From NCBI GenBank assembly GCA_003140595.1, contig PLKG01000010.1:1-32570 (forward strand): 32,570 nt of DNA, in the 5' to 3' direction. Shown piece after piece: positions 7,799-15,660 of the stretch. Numbering within the stretch: position 1 is the stretch's first letter; each line of letters begins with the position of its first letter. The DNA is from Acidimicrobiaceae bacterium. Its GTDB lineage: Bacteria; Actinomycetota; Acidimicrobiia; Acidimicrobiales; Bog-793. A program made the translations under genes and the position numbers. The notes under the pieces are model-generated. The model was not told the origin of the DNA. It worked only from the letters and a program-made list of their open reading frames with translations, and did no database searches.

Positions 7799-9064
7799 AT
7801 GCGAGAGATCCTTAAGCGCTTGCCGGCTGACTGGCGTTCCTGGTCACAGGCGGCCGATGCTGGCGCGGTAACTCCGTTGGGCTGGGAGGTCATCGGTTGG
7901 GCGACCGACGTTGTGGCTGACTTCTACGGTGACGACTGGTTTCGCCGAAACCTGGAGAACTTGTCTCATCCGCTGATGTCGATGTATGACCATCCGCTGT
8001 CGAATCGGATTGCGGCGGTGCGTCATGTCGAGCGGGCAGCGCGTATCGCTTTGCTTCCCGAGGACGTGATGAAAGCTCTCTCGAAAGGGCCAAACGGGAT
8101 CTGCCGGTCAACCTCGTCTGACGAGTTCGATCATCTAGACATCGTCCTCGAAGTGATCGGTCTCGCACTGAGAGATGGATGGGAGGTTGGCTGCGAGGTC
8201 CCGACCCGCAGCGGCCGGCTACCGGACGTCCGAGTGGCACGGTCGGGCTTCGCCTACTCGATCGAGGTCACGACGCAGGGCTTCGACCGGAGCCTACGTG
8301 CAACGCGTCGACAGGGTGACCGTCTCTCGGACGAACAGTTCCGGCTCGAGTTCGGCCACTCCGTCGAGTGCGTCACGCGGGTGGCGCGATTGCTGTCGGA
8401 CGAAGAGTTTTCCGAGTACATCTCCGCGCTTGAACAGGCCGCGGCGGCGACGTCCGAATCCCACGATCTCGCGGAGTTCGATCTGGGGTTCGCTTCGGCG
8501 AGCGTGTATCCAAAAGGTGAGCGGCCGGGAACGACGACTCACGAAGGTCCGATGCTCGACGGCGATTTGTGGCCGAGGTTCGCCACGCGCCTGCGCACGA
8601 AGGCGGAGCAGACGATGGGGAGCGGTCGAAGCTGGATCCGTATCGATGAGGGCGGCGGCCTGCTAGCTCTCACGCAGGCCTATCACCTGCCGATAGAGGA
8701 GAAGCTTGGATGGCTGATGCACAACACGGCCATCGGCCTCGCCGACTTCCAACACGTCGAGGGGGTCGTTATCAGCCATGGCGCCGAACCGGACTGGAAC
8801 CCGATGGCGAATCTAGCTGGCGTGACGGAGCGAGTCAGCGGATCGGCTGTCATCGAGCGCCGACTTCCGGGCGGGAGACGCCGCCGCACCTATCTGGTCA
8901 GGCTCGACCGCGGTGGGATCGTGCTCCCACGTCATCTCTTGTTGGATCCGGGAAGCTGGTACGGAGGAGAAGATCGCTGGCTGGACTGGGCGTTGAACTA
9001 CCTCGGCAAGCCATCGATCCAGACCTTGGTCCAAGGCGAGTCACGCCGTGAACTGTTGCCGTAG
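7799..9064 (+). CDS. Unrecognised protein with a possible PD-(D/E)XK-like nuclease core
   Basis: This 421-residue protein starts at ATG 7799 by my choice. GTG 7781 is an alternative with AAAGG about 16 bases upstream, and the frame is open from 7547. I do not recognise the family. Residues 110-160 contain an acidic helix (DEFDHLDIVLEVIGLALRDG), then GRLPDVRVARSG with D143, then FAYSIEVTTQG with E156. This helix, Asp, hairpin, E-x-T order matches PD-(D/E)XK nucleases, except that Thr stands where Lys is usual. The remaining 260 residues are mixed alpha/beta with many Trp near the end (GSWYGGEDRWLDWALNYLG). It sits between an HNH gene and the convergent KTSC-HerA-SIR2 operon, so a defence role is plausible by context only. 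Confidence 0.65.
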   Translation: MREILKRLPADWRSWSQAADAGAVTPLGWEVIGWATDVVADFYGDDWFRRNLENLSHPLMSMYDHPLSNRIAAVRHVERAARIALLPEDVMKALSKGPNGICRSTSSDEFDHLDIVLEVIGLALRDGWEVGCEVPTRSGRLPDVRVARSGFAYSIEVTTQGFDRSLRATRRQGDRLSDEQFRLEFGHSVECVTRVARLLSDEEFSEYISALEQAAAATSESHDLAEFDLGFASASVYPKGERPGTTTHEGPMLDGDLWPRFATRLRTKAEQTMGSGRSWIRIDEGGGLLALTQAYHLPIEEKLGWLMHNTAIGLADFQHVEGVVISHGAEPDWNPMANLAGVTERVSGSAVIERRLPGGRRRRTYLVRLDRGGIVLPRHLLLDPGSWYGGEDRWLDWALNYLGKPSIQTLVQGESRRELLP

Positions 9065-9155
9065 GCACCACCGGGGTTCCTGCCTCACCACTACAAATCA
9101 GTCCTTGACCGCTGCACCCCCCTGGCGACGTTTCGCAGAGAGCGACCCGCCGCTG

Positions 9156-9365
9156 TCAGGTGCGGGCATAGCGATAGACGCCTCGGATCTGTTGGTGCAG
9201 GAAGCTTCCGGGGGATTCGGCCTGTACCAGCATGTCGTACACGGCCCTCGGTACGTCGAAGTACTGGTAGACAGAGCCGTCATGGAAGGCGATCTCAAGG
9301 GTCGATGAGTCATCGTCGAATCCCACGGACTCGACAGTCGAGGACGTGACTGGCTGTCTGTTCAT
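9156..9365 (-). CDS. KTSC-domain protein coupled to HerA
   Basis: The 69-residue protein is a single KTSC domain: VTSSTVESVGFD, TLEIAFHDGSVYQYFDVP, then AVYDMLVQAESPGSFLHQQI and a YRYA ending. KTSC domains are small folds of unknown function, found alone or at the end of larger proteins. The ATG at 9365 overlaps the TGA of the HerA gene (ATGA), so it should be translated by ribosomes finishing HerA. This coupling argues that it belongs to the SIR2-HerA unit as a third component, an arrangement I do not know from described SIR2-HerA systems. A longer in-frame extension to 9500 is just HerA read in another frame. Confidence 0.85.
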   Translation of the reverse strand: MNRQPVTSSTVESVGFDDDSSTLEIAFHDGSVYQYFDVPRAVYDMLVQAESPGSFLHQQIRGVYRYART

Positions 9366-11245
9366 GTGCTTGAGTCCGCTCCTTCGGTGGCTGCGGGATG
9401 CATTGCAGGATTGGGCACGATCCTGGCGGACGTGGGATCCTTCGAGCGCCACCTTGCTACTACGTCCTTGTAGTCCGCCGGCTCCCGGCGCCTGTCCCAT
9501 CCGCCTGGCACTCCGACACCGACGACCTTGGGGTCAGTGCTTTCGGGAAGTCGGGCCGGTAGGTCGACCAGCACTCTCATCGGTACCGGAACGGCTTCGC
9601 CGATGACGATAGCCTCGCCGGTCCTGAGAATGGGCAGCATCGAGAGGACACCTGCGAGGTTGTCAGCGACAGCCGACGCGACATGCCCGCGGTCCGTGGC
9701 ATTGGCGAGGCGGAGAGCCACGACCGTCCCGCACTGGGAAAGGATCGTCGCATCCACCTCGGCTGGCCGCTGACTGACGATCATTGCGCCAACGCCATAC
9801 TTCCTCCCCTCCTTCACGACCCTCTCGACGGCCCAGCCCGCACTCGTCGGTCGATTGGCAAGGTAGGCGTGGGCCTCCTCGAACACAAAGAGGAGTGGGC
9901 GTTCCCGTCCGCCCTCGGATAGGCGTCTGGACCAGAAGAGGGACTCGTAGATGACTCGCGTAAGAGAACCCACCAGATCGGCCAGAACCTCCGACGGGAC
10001 ACCCGACAGGTCGAGGATGGATACCGACGATTCGCCGCCCAGCCACTCCTCGAGGAACTTGTCGAGATCGGCTTCGACTTTCCCGGCGGCGTTCGGCGCC
10101 CAAGGGCCAGGCCGGAACAGGAAGTCGTAGCGGGGGTCCCGCAGTCGGGAAGCGAGCCCTTCGACCTGGCGCCGGATGTTCAGAGTGCTACCGCTGAGGA
10201 AGATCTTCGTCGCACCCGCCGCCTGCGTTGGTGCTTGGTAGCGGGGCGGCGTGACAGTGATCGCGTCTCCCGTCTGCTGGGGGTTACCAGCGTCATCGAG
10301 CAGTAGCGCCTCGGAATCTCTGGTCTGGCTTGCCGGAGGCGCGGTGTGGGTCGCGTTTAGGAGTCGGTGCAGGTCGAGCCAGAGCTGGTGGATGCTGAAC
10401 GGCACAGGGGTATCGACGGTGACCTCGTGAGGCCCAACCCCGGCGACGGGGCTCGCCTCCAGGGTCTCGCGCTTGAGGCGCACGATCTCATCACGTATGG
10501 CGCCGGTAGACGCGTCGTCATGAACGCCTCCGAAGGTGAGAGGCAGAAGCTCCTCAAACGAAAGCGCCCAATATGGAACGTGAAGTGGTCGAGTAGACGG
10601 CCCGTCCGCTCCGACCCGGAAGGTCTTCGCGCGGTCAAGAAGAGCGGCGGAGTACTCGCCATGCGGATCGAAGATCAGGACTCGCGCCGATGGATACCGC
10701 TTGGGGTCGGCAATGGCCTCCACTATCTTGACTACGGTCGTTGATTTCCCTGCGCCAGTGGTGCCAACGACTGCCGAGTGGCGCGTGATGAGAGCGTTGA
10801 TGTCGAGCAGCGCCGGAATGGAAGAAGCACTGGCGATCCGGCCAATCTCAACCCGGATGGGAGAGGAGACCTCCCCGTAGACCGCTCCCAGCCTCGCTTC
10901 AGTCATGACGTGTACGGCGTCGCCGAGGCTGGGGAGGACCGATACGCCTCGACTGAAAGGACGGCCAGGCGAACCTTCGCCGATCAACTGCACAGTGAGC
11001 CACATCCGTCCGAAGGGATTAGTCTCCGCGAGTCGCTCAGGCACGGCACCGGAACCGGCCTGCGACACGATGCCGACGAGATCGGTAAATCCAAGAGGGA
11101 TACGCACGAACCCCCCGACTTGAGCGACGTGGTAGGCATGTCCCTCGACGAAGACAAGGCCGGAGCGGGTTGAGTCCTCGAGCACGACGCTTACGGTGGC
11201 GCCCGCGACATCCTGGACGTAGCCGAGAAGGCTGGGATCGCTCAC
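9362..11245 (-). CDS. herA: HerA-family hexameric ATPase/translocase (SIR2-HerA defence partner)
   Basis: The 627-residue protein has the HerA layout. An N-terminal beta-barrel (about 1-130) is followed by a RecA-like ATPase with Walker A GTTGAGKST at 161-169, the HerA hallmark DPHGEY at 193-198, Walker B LLFVFEEAH at 451-459 and the sensor/finger region SQRPAEVDATILSQCGT at 491-507. HerA forms hexameric rings that move DNA; in SIR2-HerA anti-phage systems it assembles with the NADase and activates or controls it. The GTG start at 11245 overlaps the SIR2 stop (GTGA), and its own stop overlaps the KTSC start. The length is normal for stand-alone HerA and all key motifs are present, so this gene looks intact even though its SIR2 partner is broken. 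Confidence 0.93.
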   Translation of the reverse strand: MSDPSLLGYVQDVAGATVSVVLEDSTRSGLVFVEGHAYHVAQVGGFVRIPLGFTDLVGIVSQAGSGAVPERLAETNPFGRMWLTVQLIGEGSPGRPFSRGVSVLPSLGDAVHVMTEARLGAVYGEVSSPIRVEIGRIASASSIPALLDINALITRHSAVVGTTGAGKSTTVVKIVEAIADPKRYPSARVLIFDPHGEYSAALLDRAKTFRVGADGPSTRPLHVPYWALSFEELLPLTFGGVHDDASTGAIRDEIVRLKRETLEASPVAGVGPHEVTVDTPVPFSIHQLWLDLHRLLNATHTAPPASQTRDSEALLLDDAGNPQQTGDAITVTPPRYQAPTQAAGATKIFLSGSTLNIRRQVEGLASRLRDPRYDFLFRPGPWAPNAAGKVEADLDKFLEEWLGGESSVSILDLSGVPSEVLADLVGSLTRVIYESLFWSRRLSEGGRERPLLFVFEEAHAYLANRPTSAGWAVERVVKEGRKYGVGAMIVSQRPAEVDATILSQCGTVVALRLANATDRGHVASAVADNLAGVLSMLPILRTGEAIVIGEAVPVPMRVLVDLPARLPESTDPKVVGVGVPGGWDRRREPADYKDVVARWRSKDPTSARIVPNPAMHPAATEGADSST

Positions 11246-12385
11246 GCCGTAGTCGGCCCATCAGAGCGAGCGTCCGATCCGCCATCACCGACTAGTGCGC
11301 GAAGCTTTTTTCCGAAGGTCTTGAAGTCACCGAGGTCGCAATTGGCTGCAGCGCCCGTCGAGGGCGCGGCCCAGGGGAGTTCCGCTCTCGCGATGACTGC
11401 GGCGTCGCGGGCGAGGCAGCTCAGGTTTGGGTTTTCTAACGACAAGCACCTGGCGTTGTCGTAGATGGCGAGTTCTTCGTACTGGAGGGCGAAGACGGCC
11501 GCACCCGGGTTCCCTTGGATTCCTTGCACAATCAGCTCGTTGATGTGAGCGTCATCGAAGGAGAAGCCAATCGTCACCAAGGTGGCAGCTGGCTCCCTGA
11601 GGAACTGCCTGAGCCTGTCCTGCATGATGAGGTAGGGCATCCGGCGGCTGCGAGGGGTGGATCAATCGGCGGCCAGCTCGGTCCTTCGCCGCGGTGCGGA
11701 TGACTTTTCCTGATGGCAGAAGTGACCAGTTAGACGATCCGTGCAACTTCCACACTCGGGCCCAACGGTCCGGCAACGAGTCCTGCTCGATGGCGGCAAC
11801 GTCAATGAACGGTTCGCGTGAGCCCACGAACCCGTCGAAGAACGGCGCATCCCTGCGCTCCAGGGCAGTCTCAAGGAGAAGGTCATAGTTCGTGGTGAAC
11901 ACGCTTACGGGATAGGACCGTGAGGCGCCGCGGATCCAGACGGCAACGTCGTCATAGGGCGTCGGACCTGATGGGAGATCGACAGAGACGGCTTCGACAA
12001 TGGCGTCAGTGATCGCGGCTTCAAGGGCGTCGATGGCCGAGACGGTTAGGCCGCGGATTTCGTGTGTGCCGGCAACAGTCGCGAGAGTGCGCAGTCGGCT
12101 GAGCATTGCTTCGAGGTTTGGAGGACCCAACTGATCCTCCGTGAGCTGCGCTACTAGACCCCGAAACTGGTCGCGCAACTTCGATGAGTCGATGCTCTCA
12201 CTGATGAGGGTCGTCAGTCCGTCGATGGTGGGTATGAGGGGGCGCGCGTCTCCGTTCGACCCGTCTACCTGGATCGAGGCTGGGCAACCAGCACCAAGCA
12301 GAAGCCCGAGGGGCCGTTTGCTCTGGCCCATGCACTGCCAGAGGACTTCCGCTCTGCTCTCGATATGGAACCCGTCGGCGGCCAT
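11242..12385 (-). pseudogene. SIR2-family NADase gene of a SIR2-HerA system, frameshifted
   Basis: The first frame (12385 to about 11655) gives a SIR2 fold. It has the NAD-binding LLLGAG at 28-33, FTTNYDLLLE at 163-172 and the catalytic His at 215 in WKLHGSSNW. It reaches RRLIHPS and then loses sense. The next frame begins SRRMPYLIMQDRLRQFL and continues TIGFSFDDAHINELI and NPGAAVFALQY to TGA at 11242. In SIR2_2-type proteins these two parts are joined by a short conserved K-Y-D-x-S-R segment. Here only S-R-R remains, so a small deletion with a frame change is likely. Such enzymes deplete NAD+ during phage infection. If the shift is real the NADase is dead or needs recoding. The ATG at 12385 lacks a clear ribosome site; AGGAGG lies about 45 bases upstream. 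Confidence 0.85.
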
Positions 12386-12532
12386 GCCAGCAATGATCGC
12401 ACGGGGGAGAACATTGAGGCCCGATCCTCCTGAACAGCTGTCGTGCTTACCCAGTCTGCGCCGTTGCTGACGCTCCCGATACGAGTCCCTCCGTTTTGGC
12501 AGGAAACGATGCCGCGGGGGGCGTTACGGGCG
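12386..12532. other. Gap between AbiEii and SIR2 genes
   Basis: These 147 bases on the minus strand would hold any promoter for the SIR2-HerA-KTSC operon. An AGGAGG (minus strand, near 12430) sits upstream of an out-of-frame ATG. No strong -35/-10 pair is visible. Confidence 0.35.
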
Positions 12533-13321
12533 CTAAATATCGAGCAGCCCCGCCTTTCGCAGTTGGCGGCGGACAACGCGGACGACGTCGTCGAAGCGGG
12601 GTGGGTCGGCGAGGTGCTCGCCCATCTCGGTGCTCCACCGCTGGCCGTAGCGTTCAACGCGGTCCTCGAAGCGCTGGGCGAAAGTGCCGGGGTCGAGGTT
12701 CTTGGCCCGAGCTTTGCGTGCGAAGAGCGGTCGGACCTCGGCGAGCGACAGTGCGGCGTCCTCGGTGAGTCGGAACAGGTCGTAGAGGTCCCGGCACTGG
12801 ACGCGCTGGACGACGCAGCGGAGCTTCTCGGCGCCGATCTCCTCGATCGGGTAGACGGCAAACGGAAGAGGATCGGGTAGGTCTGGCCAGATGTTGCGGA
12901 GGGTCCGTTCCTCGACCGACTCGACGTGCTCGTCGGTCGCGAGATCGAGCTTGATCTGGCGAGGCCGGGCGGCGCCGAGTGGACCGACGTACGAGATGGC
13001 CGGCTTGTCTCCTTCGGTGAGCTCGAGATGGGGGAGGCCCGCGTGCTCTCGAGCCGCCTCCAGCACCTTGCCGAGGGCGGCGGCCGACGCCTCGGCGCTG
13101 CCGTCGAGGACGGTAAAGTCCAGGTCGGCCGAGTAGCGGTAGTCGGGAAGGTGGACGAAACGAAGAGCGGTGCCGCCTTTGAGGACGAGCCGTCCGCCGT
13201 CTTCCGGTCGGGCGTGGTGAAGCTGGGCGACGACATGGGCGAGTACGTAGTCCCGCTCCACGACAGGGGTGTCCACTCCGTCGGTGTCTGCTCGGCGGGT
13301 GAGGGCGTGGCGGGTGAGCAC
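12533..13321 (-). CDS. abiEii: AbiEii-type nucleotidyltransferase toxin
   Basis: The 262-residue protein starts at GTG 13321, two bases after the antitoxin stop. It carries the AbiEii/AbiGii nucleotidyltransferase signature: KGGTAL at 48-53, RYSADLDF at 62-69 with the two metal-binding Asp residues, EKLR at 165-168 and RDLYDL at 177-182. AbiEii toxins are pol-beta-like NTases that stop growth, in studied relatives by adding nucleotides to tRNA or by binding GTP, and they give phage resistance by abortive infection. In-frame sequence further upstream is out-of-frame antitoxin and not part of the gene. All motifs are present and the gene looks functional. Confidence 0.9.
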   Translation of the reverse strand: MLTRHALTRRADTDGVDTPVVERDYVLAHVVAQLHHARPEDGGRLVLKGGTALRFVHLPDYRYSADLDFTVLDGSAEASAAALGKVLEAAREHAGLPHLELTEGDKPAISYVGPLGAARPRQIKLDLATDEHVESVEERTLRNIWPDLPDPLPFAVYPIEEIGAEKLRCVVQRVQCRDLYDLFRLTEDAALSLAEVRPLFARKARAKNLDPGTFAQRFEDRVERYGQRWSTEMGEHLADPPRFDDVVRVVRRQLRKAGLLDI

Positions 13322-13323
13322 AG

Positions 13324-14109
13324 TCAGTTCCCGGCGACCGCTCGTAGTTCGTCTGCGCTTATGCTCCAGGCCACCCGGAAGGCGTCGTCCACCCAGGTCA
13401 CCTTCTTGCCGCGGGGGTCGAGGCGGACCATCGGCTGCCTGCGCCCGACGGTCGGGTCGAGTTGGAGCGGGAGATCGAGTACCTGGGCGAGCGAGGCGAG
13501 GCGACGCTCCGCGGCGAATCCTCGGGGACCGAAGGCCCTGGCGAGCAGTGAGAGTCGGTCCGGATTGGCGCCGGACGCGCCGTTGACAAAAGCCTCCGCC
13601 AGCCGCTCGACGCCTCCCGTGAGATCGACCCGGAGGGCGCATTCGAACAGTGCTCGGTCCAGAGTGGAACGCCACGAATGCCCGAGCCGCTCGGCTTCGA
13701 GGTGGATGGTCTCGGCCCGCTCGATGACGACCCGGAGCGGACGGCGGCTGATGGCCGGGACGCGGACCTGTGTGGTGCAAGCGACAGTGATCGTGCGGAC
13801 GGGGTGGCTGAGCAATCCGAGATCGGCCAGGGCGCTCAGGTAGGCGATGCGATGCTGCCGGTCGCCGAACGTGGCTCCCACGGCGAGGGCGAGGTCGTCG
13901 GTGGTGGTCGAGGTGTGGAGCGAGCCGAGGGGGCGGATGACGTAGCGCCCTCGGCCCAGCCGATCGACCAGGCCGTTGTCCTGCAGGCGTCGGAGGGTGT
14001 TGGCGGTGGCGGTCGGCGAGCGATCGAGCGCGGCCCTGGCTTCGTCGAAGGTGAACTCCTCTTTGCCCTCGGCGACGAGGGAGTCAATCAGCTCAAGTGG
14101 GCGGGCCAT
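13324..14109 (-). CDS. abiEi: AbiEi-type antitoxin and autorepressor
   Basis: The 261-residue protein starts at ATG 14109, chosen because AGGAGG lies 5 bases before it (minus strand); a GTG at 14145 is in frame but has no ribosome site. Residues 1-60 form a winged helix-turn-helix (FTFDEARAALDRSPTATAN, then LRRLQDNGLVDRLGRGRYV), followed by the AbiEi_4-like body (LALAVGATFGDRQHRIAYL) and a C-terminal domain. In AbiE type IV systems the antitoxin does not bind the toxin directly, and its winged helix represses the operon by binding inverted repeats in the promoter. A matching palindrome sits just upstream. It is followed by the toxin gene with a 2-base gap. Confidence 0.9.
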   Translation of the reverse strand: MARPLELIDSLVAEGKEEFTFDEARAALDRSPTATANTLRRLQDNGLVDRLGRGRYVIRPLGSLHTSTTTDDLALAVGATFGDRQHRIAYLSALADLGLLSHPVRTITVACTTQVRVPAISRRPLRVVIERAETIHLEAERLGHSWRSTLDRALFECALRVDLTGGVERLAEAFVNGASGANPDRLSLLARAFGPRGFAAERRLASLAQVLDLPLQLDPTVGRRQPMVRLDPRGKKVTWVDDAFRVAWSISADELRAVAGN

Positions 14110-14114
14110 CGCTG

Positions 14115-14120
14115 CCTCCT
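14115..14120 (-). promoter_or_regulatory. Ribosome binding site of abiEi
   Basis: AGGAGG on the minus strand, 5 bases before ATG 14109. It decides the start of the antitoxin. Confidence 0.8.
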
Positions 14121-14127
14121 GATTGAC

Positions 14128-14157
14128 AAGATAGCAGAAGTTCACGAAAAACGTGAA
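14128..14157 (-). promoter_or_regulatory. AbiE promoter with overlapping palindromic operator
   Basis: On the plus strand TTCACG (14141-14146), AAAAA, CGTGAA (14152-14157) form a perfect 6-bp inverted repeat. On the minus strand its outer arm doubles as a weak -35 (TTCACG), 18 bases before an extended -10 TGCTATCTT (14136-14128). AbiEi bound here would block RNA polymerase, matching the known negative autoregulation of AbiE loci through inverted repeats. Transcription would start close to the AGGAGG. Confidence 0.65.
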
Positions 14158-15017
14158 ATACAGCCGATCTGTCTGACAAGAGCGGTAATCGGTGTCCAGG
14201 TCTGTCCCAAGCCGCTGACCTGGGCAATCATATGTACAGGACCGCTTCCGGCATGACCAAGCCGGGTGGAACTAACGCGAGAATCGGGCCCCTGACCTGT
14301 ACTGGTACACGCAGACCCGCTCGTCGGGTCACGGCTGAAAGCCAGGACGCGTGTCGAGATCAATCCGGATCCCTCCCCTCGTTATCCTGTCGGCGGGGAC
14401 TCTTTCTCACCTGAAAAGCTGTCAAGTCCCCTACCTGGACCTAATTTCGACACCGCCGCTATCAACATGACTGAGTACTTGCACTCGGTGTCTGGCCCCG
14501 TCGTTCCCCTGTTACCCACGCCTACCGAGCACGTACGGGCGGCGCCCAAGGTTGATCTTTCGCAACCATTTTGGGTCGTCGAGTCAGTGAGACTTTCCTC
14601 ATTCGACGGTGCCGATAGCCGGCTTGGTCCTGGCCATGCTGGTCGGCATCGAGGCCGAATACGCCTCGGCGAGAGGCTGGTTGGCGAGCAAGCAACACAG
14701 TGTCGATGATGGCAACCGTGTTTCAGATCGTGCGGTGTTCGCGGTGCAAGCTCAGGATGAAAGGTGAGTGCATCGCTCATGTCGGCCTCGGCTCCTCGGT
14801 GACGCCAGCGTGCACACGGCTGCCCCGACCTCACCTCCCGATGTGATGCAGCTACGAAGATCGGTCCGGCTTGGTGGTCTGGGCCACGAGTACGAATTGG
14901 CTTCGTGAAGCCTCCGACGACGTTCTCGGCACCCACGGGTTGCTCGTCGCCATCGCAACCGGTGAGTGGACTCATCGGGGCGGGTTCGCGGGGCGCAGGG
15001 AACCAATCACCTCATGC
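14158..15017. other. 860 bases without a convincing gene; one small possible ORF
   Basis: This separates the defence block from the sigma factor. The only stretch with protein-like character is a 52-codon frame at 14609-14767 (GTG start, no ribosome site) reading VPIAGLVLAMLVGIEAEYAS and then a polar tail. It could be a small membrane peptide or a gene remnant. The other long frames are Arg/Pro/Ser-rich and look accidental. No tRNA or attachment-site repeat was recognised. Confidence 0.35.
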
Positions 15018-15034
15018 CGGACATATATAGTCCG
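15018..15034 (+). promoter_or_regulatory. Palindrome and -10-like box at the sigma factor start
   Basis: CGGAC, ATATATA, GTCCG is a perfect 5-bp inverted repeat whose AT centre contains a TATATA/TATAGT -10-like box 4-5 bases before the GTG start. There is no ribosome site, so the mRNA may be leaderless. A GGAAC element typical of ECF-dependent -35 boxes lies at 14999-15003, but the spacing to a matching -10 is not convincing. Confidence 0.4.
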
Positions 15035-15660
15035 TGGACAGCGCGCACGAGCCGGTACCCGACAGCGAGCTGTGGCGACGAGCCGCCGAGCACGACGGTG
15101 CCGCCTTCGGTGAGCTGTTCGAACGACACGCGGACGCAATCTACGTCCACTGTTTCCGTCGTACGGCCTCATGGTCGAGCGCGCAGGAGTTGACGAGTGT
15201 CGTCTTCTTGGAAGCATGGCGTCGCCGACGTGCGGTTCAGCTTCACGGTGACTGCATACTGCCCTGGCTCCTCGCAGTAGCGAACAACGCCATCCGCAAT
15301 GCCGACCGGTCGTTGCGCCGCAACAAGCGCCTGCTCGCCAAGCTGCCCCCTCCGTGCGCCACTGGGGACTTCGGGGATGACGCCGCTGGTCGGTTGGACG
15401 ACGAACGGGTGTTGGCACAGATACTTACGGCTCTGGGCGCGCTCCGAACGGAGGAGCAGGAGGTTGTTGCTCTCTGCGATTGGGCTGGCTTGAGCTATAT
15501 GGAAGCTGCTACCGCGCTCGACGTGCCAGTCGGAACTGTTCGCTCCCGGCTCTCCCGTGCCCATGAGCATCTTCGTGCTCGGCTCAGCGACGAGACCGAT
15601 AACCCCGAACGGGCCGAACGGCATGCGCCCGTTTACCAACACCCCGAAGGAGAGTGGTGA
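15034..15660 (+). CDS. ECF-type RNA polymerase sigma factor
   Basis: The 208-residue protein has region 2 at about 20-95 (AFGELFERHADAIYVHC, then AQELTSVVFLEAWRR) and region 4 at about 130-185 (ALRTEEQEVVALCDWAGLSY, EAATALDVPVGTVRSRLSRA). The lack of regions 1 and 3 marks it as an ECF sigma factor, which directs RNA polymerase to a small regulon often tied to the cell envelope. GTG 15034 is used; no ribosome site precedes it and a palindrome with a -10-like box abuts it. The next gene overlaps its stop (TGATG) and encodes a membrane protein, the normal place for an anti-sigma factor. The downstream secreted-protein genes are candidate targets. Confidence 0.93.
   Translation: MDSAHEPVPDSELWRRAAEHDGAAFGELFERHADAIYVHCFRRTASWSSAQELTSVVFLEAWRRRRAVQLHGDCILPWLLAVANNAIRNADRSLRRNKRLLAKLPPPCATGDFGDDAAGRLDDERVLAQILTALGALRTEEQEVVALCDWAGLSYMEAATALDVPVGTVRSRLSRAHEHLRARLSDETDNPERAERHAPVYQHPEGEW

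Noticed and set aside
9366-9500. N-terminal extension of the KTSC protein
   Set aside because: It is the HerA C-terminus read out of frame; the ATGA overlap fixes the start at 9365.
12443-14256. Long plus-strand frames opposite the AbiE genes
   Set aside because: They mirror abiEi and abiEii, whose motifs, ribosome site and 2-base spacing are clear on the minus strand.
14467-14709. 80-residue plus-strand frame
   Set aside because: No ribosome site; another frame in the same stretch (14609-14767) looks more protein-like but is itself weak.
14382-14975. 197-residue minus-strand frame
   Set aside because: Arg/Pro/Ser/Cys-rich with no ribosome site, typical of a chance frame in GC-rich DNA.
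14760-15033. Possible tRNA upstream of the sigma factor
   Set aside because: No T-loop consensus or cloverleaf could be built from the sequence.
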